A DNA stretch of 64,000 nt from JAOPZW01 sp963803375 (lineage in GTDB: Bacteria; Actinomycetota; Thermoleophilia; Solirubrobacterales; Solirubrobacteraceae), in assembly GCA_963803375.1 (NCBI GenBank), contig CAWDMB010000001.1, positions 124,001-188,000 on the forward strand. Reading direction: 5' to 3'. The translations under genes were made by a program, and so were the position numbers. The notes under the pieces were generated by a model. The model made no database searches. It was not told the DNA's origin and worked only from the letters and a program-made list of their open reading frames with translations. Shown piece after piece: positions 56,969 through 64,000 of this stretch (position 1 is its first letter; every line of letters starts with the position of its first letter).

Positions 56969-57349
56969 ATGCGCCGTCGCCTGCTCGTTCCCGGGACCGT
57001 GCTCGCCGCCTCGGCGGTGCTCGCGGCCTGCGGCTCGGAGGCGATCTCGCCCGAGATCGCCTCCCAGCCGGCCGACGTCCGGCGCGGGGCGCAGCTCTTC
57101 TCGGATCGCTGCTCGGGCTGTCACAACCTCGACGTGGTCGGCGCCCAGGGCGGCGCCCAGAAGGTCGGCGACCGGGAGCGCGGCGACGGCCCGAACTTCA
57201 ACGTCCGCCGCGAGACCCCCGACAACGTCCTCTACGCGATCCGCAACGGCGGCTTCTCGGGCGCGATCATGCCCGAGAACCTCGTCGTCGGGCAGGACGC
57301 CGACGACGTCGCGGCGTTCCTGTCCAAGTACGCCGGCGGCGCGCGCTAA
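56969..57349 (+). CDS. Small c-type cytochrome lipoprotein
   Basis: Exported monoheme cytochrome of 126 residues. The signal peptide ends in lipobox LAAC, heme binds at CSGCH, and the sixth ligand is probably Met in GAIMPENL near residue 104. ATG 56969 gives a normal signal peptide; ATG 56954 is the alternative. The stop TAA lies in the first bases of the second 167-bp repeat. It is divergent from the cupredoxin-like gene; both would sit on the outer membrane face as electron carriers. Confidence 0.9.
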   Translation: MRRRLLVPGTVLAASAVLAACGSEAISPEIASQPADVRRGAQLFSDRCSGCHNLDVVGAQGGAQKVGDRERGDGPNFNVRRETPDNVLYAIRNGGFSGAIMPENLVVGQDADDVAAFLSKYAGGAR

Positions 57350-57513
57350 TGGGCCTTCTCGCAACGTTTGACCGGAAACGGCGGACGCCGATCACCGCCT
57401 GGCTTTGTCCTCGGTCGCGGCAATGGCTCCACCATTGCTCGCTCCCTGCGTCCTCGCCAGTCGGCGCCGGCGCCTCGCCGTTTCCGGCCCAACGTCACGA
57501 GAAGACCCACTAG
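57347..57513. repeat. 167-bp inverted-ended repeat, copy 2 (after cytochrome c gene)
   Basis: Second copy of the element at 46131, same length and about 96% identical. Ends: TAATGGGCCTTCTCGCAACG on the left and, as reverse complement, TAGTGGGTCTTCTCGTGACG on the right, an imperfect terminal inverted repeat of about 36 bases that includes CCGGAAACGGCG. The cytochrome stop codon TAA is its first triplet. It separates that gene from serS and may end transcription. Confidence 0.85.
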
Positions 57514-57560
57514 GGCAACGACATCACGCCGCAGTCGCAGCCGTAGGCTTCGGCCCGGCC

Positions 57561-58802
57561 ATGCTCGACCTGCGCCTGATCCGACGCGATCCCGACGCCG
57601 TGCGCGCCGCGCTCGCGCGCCGCGGCGACGCGGACGGCCTCGACCGCGTGCTCGAGCTCGACGGGCGCTGGCGCGAGGCCACGGCGCGCGCCGAGACGCT
57701 CCGGGCCGAGCAGAAGCGCGCCTCCGCCGACGTCGCCGCGGCCAAGCGCGCCGGGGAGGACGCCGCGCCGCTGGTCGAGCGGATGAGCGCGGTCTCGCGC
57801 GAGGTCAAGGACCTCGGCGAGCGCGCCCGGGAGGCCGATGGCGCCCTGCAGGCCGCGCTGGCCGCGCTCCCGAACCTGCCCGACCCGACCGCGGCGGCGG
57901 AGGACGAGGTCGTCCGCGAGGTCGGGACGATCCGCGTCCGCGACGGCCGCGACCATCTCGAGCTCGCCGGCGAGCGCATCGACATGCAGCGCGGCGCGCG
58001 GGTCGCCGGCTCGCGCTTCGCCTACCTGCGCGGGGACCTCGTCCTGCTGGAGCTCGCGCTCGTGCGCTGGGCGCTCGAGAAGCTCGTGGCGCGCGGGTTC
58101 GAGCCCGTCGTGCCACCGGTGCTCGTCCGTGAGGAGGCGCTCTACGGCACGGGCTTCGTGCCCGACACCGAGCAGCAGATCTACCGGGTGGCCGGCGACG
58201 ACCTCTTCCTCACCGGAACCTCCGAGGTGGCGCTCGCCTCGCTGCACGCCGGCGAGATCCTCGAGTCGCTGCCGCGCCGCTACGCCGGCTTCTCGGCCTG
58301 CTTCCGGCGCGAGGCCGGCGCCGCGGGCCGCGACACGCGGGGCATCTTCCGCGTCCACCAGTTCGACAAGGTCGAGATGTTCTCGTTCGTCGAGCCCGCG
58401 GAGTCGCCGGCCGAGCACGAGCGGCTGCTCGCGCTCGAGGAGGAGATCCTCCAAGAGCTCGAGCTCCCTTACCGCGTCGTGAACATCGGCGTCGGCGACC
58501 TCGGGGCGAGCGCGGCCAAGAAGCTCGACTGCGAGGCCTGGCTGCCCGGGCAGGGGCGCCACCGCGAGGTCACGTCGACCTCGAACACGACCGATTTCCA
58601 GGCCCGGCGGCTCGGGATCCGCTCCCGGCCCCCGGGCGGCGGCCGGCCCGAGCTCGTGCACACGCTCAACGGCACCGCGGTCACCTGGCGCCACCTGATC
58701 GCGCTCCTGGAGAACGGACAGCGCGACGACGGGGGCGTCGACCTCCCGGCGGTGCTCGCGCCCTTCGGCGCCCCGCCTAGTCTGCCGCCCGCATCGAGCT
58801 GA
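57561..58802 (+). CDS. serS: Serine-tRNA ligase
   Basis: Class II aminoacyl-tRNA synthetase of 413 residues. The N-terminal ~110 residues are the tRNA-binding coiled-coil (MLDLRLIRRDPDAVRAAL through the Arg/Glu-rich helices). Motif 2 appears in FSACFRREAGAAGRDTRGIFRVHQFDKVE, here noted as FRREAGAAG and GIFRVHQFDKVE, and motif 3 near the C-terminus as NGTAVTWRHLIALLENGQ. ATG 57561. Its end overlaps the STAS gene by 26 bases. Confidence 0.95.
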   Translation: MLDLRLIRRDPDAVRAALARRGDADGLDRVLELDGRWREATARAETLRAEQKRASADVAAAKRAGEDAAPLVERMSAVSREVKDLGERAREADGALQAALAALPNLPDPTAAAEDEVVREVGTIRVRDGRDHLELAGERIDMQRGARVAGSRFAYLRGDLVLLELALVRWALEKLVARGFEPVVPPVLVREEALYGTGFVPDTEQQIYRVAGDDLFLTGTSEVALASLHAGEILESLPRRYAGFSACFRREAGAAGRDTRGIFRVHQFDKVEMFSFVEPAESPAEHERLLALEEEILQELELPYRVVNIGVGDLGASAAKKLDCEAWLPGQGRHREVTSTSNTTDFQARRLGIRSRPPGGGRPELVHTLNGTAVTWRHLIALLENGQRDDGGVDLPAVLAPFGAPPSLPPASS

Positions 58803-59145
58803 GCGCCTCCTCGCGCGTACGCCGGATGTCGAAGGTGGCGTCCAGGCCCGTCACCTCGAAGAGCCGTAGCACCGTCGGGTTGGAGACGACGAGGGCCATC
58901 AGCCCGTGGCGGCGGTTGACGCCGCGCAGGCCGTTGAGCAGGACGCTCAGGCCGGTCGAGTCGATGAACCCGACCGCGTCGAGGTCGACCACGACGTTCG
59001 TGGCGCCCTGGGCCAGCGCGGCGTCCAGGCCGCGCGCGAACGCGGGCGCCGTGCTCACGTGGATCTCCCCCGACATCGCGATGACGTGCGTGTGCTCGTC
59101 GAGCGGCTCGTCGGTCAGCTGGAACTCGGGCTCGGCGAATGCCAC
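58777..59145 (-). CDS. STAS-domain anti-anti-sigma-type protein
   Basis: Single-domain STAS protein of 122 residues. The phosphorylatable Ser is in FIDSTGLSVLLNGL, the strand VVVDLDAVG precedes it, and ALVVSNPTVLRLFEVTGL follows, the SpoIIAA pattern. Such proteins bind anti-sigma kinases and free a sigma factor when unphosphorylated. No kinase is adjacent. GTG start at 59145. Ends overlap with serS on the other strand. Confidence 0.9.
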   Translation of the reverse strand: MAFAEPEFQLTDEPLDEHTHVIAMSGEIHVSTAPAFARGLDAALAQGATNVVVDLDAVGFIDSTGLSVLLNGLRGVNRRHGLMALVVSNPTVLRLFEVTGLDATFDIRRTREEALSSMRAAD

Positions 59146-59549
59146 GGGTCCTGGCGTATCCGATGCACCGGGGCGAAGTCAACCGCCGCCCGCCGGCGAC
59201 GGGAGTGGAGAGGCGCCTTCGAACCCGCGAGCGCGGCGCGCGCCGCGCCGCGCGGGCGCTCGCGTCGTGCCCACCGCGGCGCGACTTCGCGCCGGCTCTG
59301 TGTCGTCGACCCGCGTTCACCTCGATCACCGTCGACGCCTCAACAGGACGGGACGACACGCGCCGCGAGGACGCGTTCTCGCGGCACCGACCTCAACGAC
59401 AACGAGCTGCAGCAGGCCGCCGGGACGACCGGCAGCGCAGCAGCAGGCCAGCTCCGCTGCGCGAGCGGCACTCTGGATCGGTCGACGTCAGCGGGCGCGG
59501 GCGTCTCCGGTCACGCGCAAGCGGGACTGTGCGCGTTCCGCGGATCTCG
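59146..59549. other. Gene-free stretch before damaged block
   Basis: 404 bases with no supportable gene on either strand. The first ~200 bases look like normal GC-rich spacer upstream of the STAS gene; from about 59330 the composition changes to many CGAC/CAGC runs without codon structure, like the damaged block that follows. No tRNA or repeat seen. Confidence 0.5.
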
Positions 59550-60292
59550 TTAGTCGACGAGCGCGCCGCAGCTGACGTTGACAATCGCCGCCGTCATGGT
59601 GCGCGCCAGTCGGAGGCGGCGAAGACGGCGGCGTTGCCACGTCCTCGAGCGTCGCGGCCGCCCCAGCAGCGTCTGCCCTCGATCATCTCGACGATCGCCT
59701 GCCGGCATCGAAGCCTCGGGCAGCGATTCGGGCCCTCGCTGGCGAGGGTGACGACGCGGACTCCGTGCGGCACAACTCGACGGAGAGCTGCCGCCGGATC
59801 GTCTCGATAGCGTCGAACGCGACCTGCGTCCCTCCCAGGTAGTAGTCGCGCATCGGCCGCTGCGGTCGCCGGGACGCCGAAGACGAGGATCACGCCAGAT
59901 CGCTGGCGGATCATGTGGCGCGCGGCGCCTCGCGGTCAGGAACGTCGACGCGCGGCTGTCTACAGCGGTGCATGAAGTCATCGACCTGCATCTCGGCAAG
60001 CGGGGTCCGTGGGTGTGAGAGTGCGACAGGTAGAAGGAGATGTCGATCCCTTCGGCCTACGCCGCGACAGCGTCGGCATGCCGGTAGACGGCCTGCTCGT
60101 CGAGGGCGACGATCTACGCGATCTAGGCCGCTCCTCCCGTAGCGCGGATCGCCTCGGCGGTGTTCTCGACCGTCGTCCGGGTGCGGAAGGCGAGAAAGAC
60201 CTTAGACACCTAGAGAGCGAAGGCCGGGACACTACAAAGACGATCGATGAGAAGACTACATAGATGACAGCGCTATAGTAGTAGAGCAACAT
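59550..60292 (-). pseudogene. Damaged short-chain dehydrogenase
   Basis: Recognisable SDR oxidoreductase remnant. Read piecewise on the minus strand: start MLL..SAVIY, then AFRTRTTVENTAEAIRATGG, LDEQAV.RHADAVAA, PLAEMQVDDFMHR, MIRQRSGVILVFG, QVAFDAIE and the end MTAAIVNVSCGALVD. The frame shifts several times and has in-frame TAG where relatives have Glu/Gln. The glycine-rich NAD loop is replaced by Val/Phe/Tyr codons as if many G had become T. Either decayed or poorly sequenced. Confidence 0.7.
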
Positions 60293-60341
60293 CGAATGCC
60301 TCCTTCTGTTCAGCCGCTGTTCCGGGGCGAGCAGGCCGCCA

Positions 60342-61538
60342 TCAGCTCAGCAGCACTGCGCGCTAGCGGGCGCTGTGAGTGAGCGAGGCGGCGCGGTCGA
60401 ACTCAACCCGCGCCTCGTCGTCGCGACCGAGCTTCGCGAGAAGGTCTCCGCGCACGGTCGGCAGCAGGTGGTAACCGCGAGCCGGGCTCGGACGTGAGAG
60501 CGTCAACCAGTTCCAGCCCCGCTACGGGGCCGAACGCCATCCCGACAGCGACCGCGCGGTTGAGCTCGACGACCGGCGAGGGCAGGAGCTGGGCGAGCGC
60601 GTCGTAGAGGGCGACGATGCGCTCCCAGTCCGTGTCGTCGGCGAGCCGGGCGCGAGCGTGGCAGGCGGCGATGGCCGCCTGGAGCGTGTACGGGCCCACG
60701 GCGCCGCCGGTGCTCCGCGCGCGATCGAGTGCGACGAGGCCGCGGCCGACCAGCAGCCAGTCCCAGCGCGACCGGTCCTGGTCGAGCACCAGTACCGCTT
60801 CTCAGGAGGGACCGATCCGCGCACCGTGAGAGAGATGCGAGCAGCTCCATCAGGGCGACGAGACCGTGTGCCTCTGGCTCCGACGGGAGCAGCTCGGCGA
60901 GGATGCGGCCGAGCCGGAGCGCCTCCTCGACCAGCTCGGGCCTGACCAGTCATCGCCGGCGGTCGCCGCGTAGCCCTCGTTGAAGATCAAGTAGATCGAC
61001 CTCGAGCACGGAAGGCGAGGCGAGCCGGCGAGCTCGTCGCGCTCGGGGACTTCGAAGGGCACGCGCGCCTCCGCAGAGACCGCTTCGCGCGCACGATCCG
61101 CTGCGCGACTGTCGCCTCCGAGACCAGGTAGGCGCGGGCGATCTATCGGGTCGTCAGGCCGGCAGCAGGCGCAGAGAGAGCGCGACACGCGCGTCGGTCG
61201 AGAGCACTGGATGGCAGGTCGTGAAGATGAGGCGCAGGAGATCGACGACGAACGGATCGTCGATCTCGGCCTCCAGATCGGGGATCTCGATCTGGCCCTG
61301 GATCTCGATCTCCAAACCGAGCTCGCGCTCTATCGCTCGTGGACCTCGCCGGCGCAGGCGATCGACCGCCCGGTGCTAGGCCGTGCCCATGAGCCAGGCG
61401 CCGGGGTTGTCCGGCACCCCGACTCGGAAACTGCTCCAGGGCGGCAACGAGCGCCTCCTGCGCCAGCTCCTCCGCGAGACAGACGACGCGCACGATCCGC
61501 CAACGACGGCGATCAGCCGCGGCGACTAGATGCGACAA
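60342..61538 (-). pseudogene. Damaged ECF42-like sigma factor (COG4941)
   Basis: Remnant of a sigma factor with a C-terminal TPR-like domain. Visible pieces on the minus strand: CLAEELAQEALVAALEQFP (region 2), IYLIFNEGYAATAGDDW, RPELVEEALRLGRILAELLP in a shifted frame, LDQDRSRWDWLLVGRGLVAL, TLQAAIAACHARA, ADDTDWERIVALYDAL and LPSPVVELNRAVAVGMAFG, then YHLLPTVRGDLLAKLGR. Several frameshifts (for example one G missing after GATGACTGG) and TAG codons break it. Its neighbour is a DGPF protein, the usual ECF42 partner. Confidence 0.75.
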
Positions 61539-61603
61539 ACGGCGACGATAGAACGGTAGACGACGATAGAGGGCACGATGGATCGACGGAGACGCGGCGA
61601 CGG

Positions 61604-62023
61604 CTACAGGTACGACTCGGCCTGCTCGCGCAGGCGCGCCTCCTGCTCGCGCAGCTCAGGAGTAAGCGAGTCGCCGAAGTCGTCGGGCTCGAAGACCGAG
61701 CGGATCTCGACCACGCCTCCGTCTTCCGCATTGCGAACGTGCTAGACCCACTCGATCGCCTCGTCGAGAGACTACACCTGCCACAACGAGTAGCCCGCGA
61801 GGAGCTCCTTGGTCTCGGCGAACGGACCGTCGATCACCTTGCGCTCGCTGCCCGAGAACGCCACCCGCACGCAGTAGGAACTGGGGTGCAGCCCGTACAC
61901 GGCGAGCAACACGCCGGCCTAGACGAGCTCCTCGTAGAAGTTGCCCACTGCGCTGAGCAGCTCCTGGCTCGGCAACACCCCGGCCTCGCCTCCTCCCGCC
62001 TAGAACAGGACCATGACTCTCAT
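61604..62023 (-). pseudogene. DGPF/YCII-domain protein with four in-frame TAG codons
   Basis: A 140-codon frame without any indel that reads as a YCII/DGPF protein: MRVMVLF-stop-AGGGEAGVLPSQELL, EELV-stop-AGVLLAVYGLHPSS, DGPFAETKELLAGYSLWQV-stop-SLDEAIEWV-stop-HV, and SVFEPDDFGDSLTPELREQ. TAG occurs at codons 8, 35, 84 and 94; in relatives these positions are usually Lys. Two Lys (62, 72) stay AAG. The frame otherwise looks functional. It may be decayed, wrongly sequenced or, least likely, recoded. Confidence 0.75.
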
Positions 62024-62721
<698 letters not shown>

Positions 62722-64000
62722 TCAGCAACGAGCGCGGGCGGCTGCCGCAAGCAGCTCGTCGCGCGACGCCAGCTTGACCCGCGGGCGCTGCGCGTCGCGC
62801 CCGCGCTCGAGCTCAGCGGCGTCGATCGCGCGCCAGCCCTCGACGCCGACCAGGTCCGGCCGGCGCTCGGCGAGCAGCGCGTCGATCGGCTCAGGGCCCG
62901 GGCTCGAAGCCACCGCCAGGGCTCCCGTGCGCAGGTCCTCGACGAGGCAGCTCACCGTCTCCTCGGCGTCGCGCTTGTTGGTGCCGAGGATCCCCGTCGG
63001 GCCGCGCTTGATCCAGCCGACCGCGTAGACGCCGGCGAGCGGCTCGCCGTCGCGTGCGAGCACTCGCCCGCGCTCGTTGGGCAGGACGAAGCGGCGCTCG
63101 TCGAACGGCACGTCGGGCAGCGCCACGGCCTGGTAGCCGACCGAGCGCAGGACCAGGCCGCACTCGATCGTCTGAACGTCGCCGGCGACGGCCCGCGCCC
63201 TCAGCGAGCCGTCGTCGGTTCGCACGATCTCGTTGCGGGCGATGTCGATCGCCTCGACGGCGCCCGTCCCGCGAATGCGCAGGGGGGAGCGCAGGAAGCC
63301 CAGCACGATTCGGCGCCGGGCATCGGCGCGCGCGGGCCGGGCCGCGTACTCGCGCACCAGCTCCACGTTCCTGCGCGCGGTGAACGTGCCCTGCTCCGCC
63401 AGCCACCGGCGCGACTGCTCGTCGAGCTCGACGTCCTTGGGGTCGACGCGCAGGTCGACGCCGTCGAGATGCCCGAGCTCCCGGAGCTCGGCGCTTGTGA
63501 AGGCCGCCTGCGCGGGACCGCGCCGGCCGAGCACGACCACCTCCTCGATGCGGCTGTCGCACAGGGCCGCGAGGGCGTGGTCGGCGACGTCGGTGCGCCG
63601 CAGCTCGTGCTCGCTCAGCGTGAGGATGCGGGTCACGTCCGCGGCCACATTGCCGTTGCCGATCACGACGGCCCGCCGCGAGGAGAGGTCGAAATCGAGA
63701 CCGCGATAGTCCGGGTGGCCGTTGTACCAGGCCACGAACTCGGTGGCGGCCCAGCTGCCCGGCAGGTCCTCGCCCGGCAGGCCCAGCGCCTTGTCGGTCC
63801 GGGCGCCGGTGGCGTAGACGACCGCGGTGTAGTGGCGCATCAGCTCGGAGTGCGAGACATCGACGCCGACCTCGACGTTGCCGAAGAAGCGGCAGCCGCG
63901 GCGCAGGGTCTCCCGGTCGAAAGTGTCTGCCAGGCGCTTGATCTCCTGGTGGTCCGGAGCCACCCCGCCGCGCAGCAGGCCCCACGGCGTGGGCAGTCGC
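62722..64000 (-). CDS. fprA: FprA-type ferredoxin-NADP reductase, N-terminus cut by window edge
   Basis: FAD/NADP enzyme of the adrenodoxin-reductase type that exchanges electrons between NADPH and ferredoxin. The frame runs out of the window upstream; just before the GTG at 63963 it reads RLPTPWGLLRGG followed by VAPDHQEIK, the conserved family segment, so that GTG is not the start. Further motifs: VVYATGARTDKALGLPG, AVVIGNGNVAADVTRIL (NADP loop) and GVYAVGWIKRGPTGILGTNKRDAEE (FAD site). The C-terminus is intact. Confidence 0.92.
   Translation of the reverse strand, partial: RLPTPWGLLRGGVAPDHQEIKRLADTFDRETLRRGCRFFGNVEVGVDVSHSELMRHYTAVVYATGARTDKALGLPGEDLPGSWAATEFVAWYNGHPDYRGLDFDLSSRRAVVIGNGNVAADVTRILTLSEHELRRTDVADHALAALCDSRIEEVVVLGRRGPAQAAFTSAELRELGHLDGVDLRVDPKDVELDEQSRRWLAEQGTFTARRNVELVREYAARPARADARRRIVLGFLRSPLRIRGTGAVEAIDIARNEIVRTDDGSLRARAVAGDVQTIECGLVLRSVGYQAVALPDVPFDERRFVLPNERGRVLARDGEPLAGVYAVGWIKRGPTGILGTNKRDAEETVSCLVEDLRTGALAVASSPGPEPIDALLAERRPDLVGVEGWRAIDAAELERGRDAQRPRVKLASRDELLAAAARARC

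Noticed and set aside
61604..62023. UAG recoded as a sense codon in this organism
   Set aside because: The neighbouring SDR has TAG where relatives have Glu or Gln, and other genes in the window use TAG as a real stop (nuoA, nuoF, nuoK, ctaG-like). A single reassignment cannot explain it.
59550..62023. Diversity-generating retroelement or other targeted hypermutation system
   Set aside because: No reverse transcriptase, template repeat or accessory gene is present, and changes affect three unrelated genes together with indels.

Overview
The window is a high-GC stretch from what looks like an aerobic high-GC Gram-positive bacterium, most probably a Thermoleophilia/Solirubrobacterales-type actinobacterium. 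This placement is an inference. It rests on many GTG starts with ATGA/GTGA stop-start overlaps, an InhA-type FabI, ThyX, a 14-gene actinobacterial-style nuo operon, and a bio operon carrying a BsaP-like small protein.

Layout. 1-2594 (+): the end of a membrane-bound uptake [NiFe] hydrogenase operon (large subunit, cytochrome b, maturation protease). 2660-20540: a mosaic of short units. These cover transporters, a CtaG-like copper/oxidase assembly protein, a secreted glycosidase, SixA, HD-GYP, an Fpg-like glycosylase, a Bcp peroxiredoxin with PepT, an HDAC-like deacetylase with LapA, a HAD phosphatase, a flippase-like protein, a CBS protein, an aldo/keto reductase and a GH13 enzyme. 20735-22873 (-): acetyl-CoA synthetase. 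23536-30569: fatty-acid synthesis, with fabI (+) facing the minus-strand operon fabD-fabH-fabG-acpP-fabF-accD-tetR. 30751-31575: thyX. 31693-35299 (+): sulfate ABC importer sbp-cysT-cysW-cysA, followed by a convergent Rrf2 regulator. 35898-51068 (-): complete complex I operon nuoABCDEFGHIJKLMN. 52176-56506 (-): biotin operon bioA-bioD-bioB-bsaP-bioF. 56537-57349: a divergent cupredoxin/cytochrome c lipoprotein pair. 57561-59145: serS and a STAS protein. 59150-62720: a damaged block holding the remnants of an SDR, an ECF42-like sigma factor and a DGPF/YCII protein, with a 30-C run. 62722-64000 (-): FprA-type ferredoxin reductase, cut by the window edge.

How the genes fit together. Hydrogenase and complex I feed electrons into a quinone pool, with CtaG and the small cytochrome/cupredoxin pair on the oxidase side. 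Acs, AccD and the Fab enzymes form a path from acetate to fatty acids. Biotin made by the bio operon would serve the carboxylase. Imported sulfate supplies the sulfur used by BioB and the Fe-S clusters.

Most unusual content: (1) a translated linker of 19-26 codons that joins genes by 4-nt stop/start overlaps, present in tandem between nuoG and nuoH and in a related form between fabF and accD; (2) a 167-bp non-coding repeat with terminal inverted repeats, one copy inside the nuo operon and one after the cytochrome c gene, each beginning at the neighbour's stop codon; (3) the block at 59.5-62.0 kb in which recognisable genes carry in-frame TAG codons, either a real decay or a bad consensus; (4) two genes whose only sensible start is CTG.
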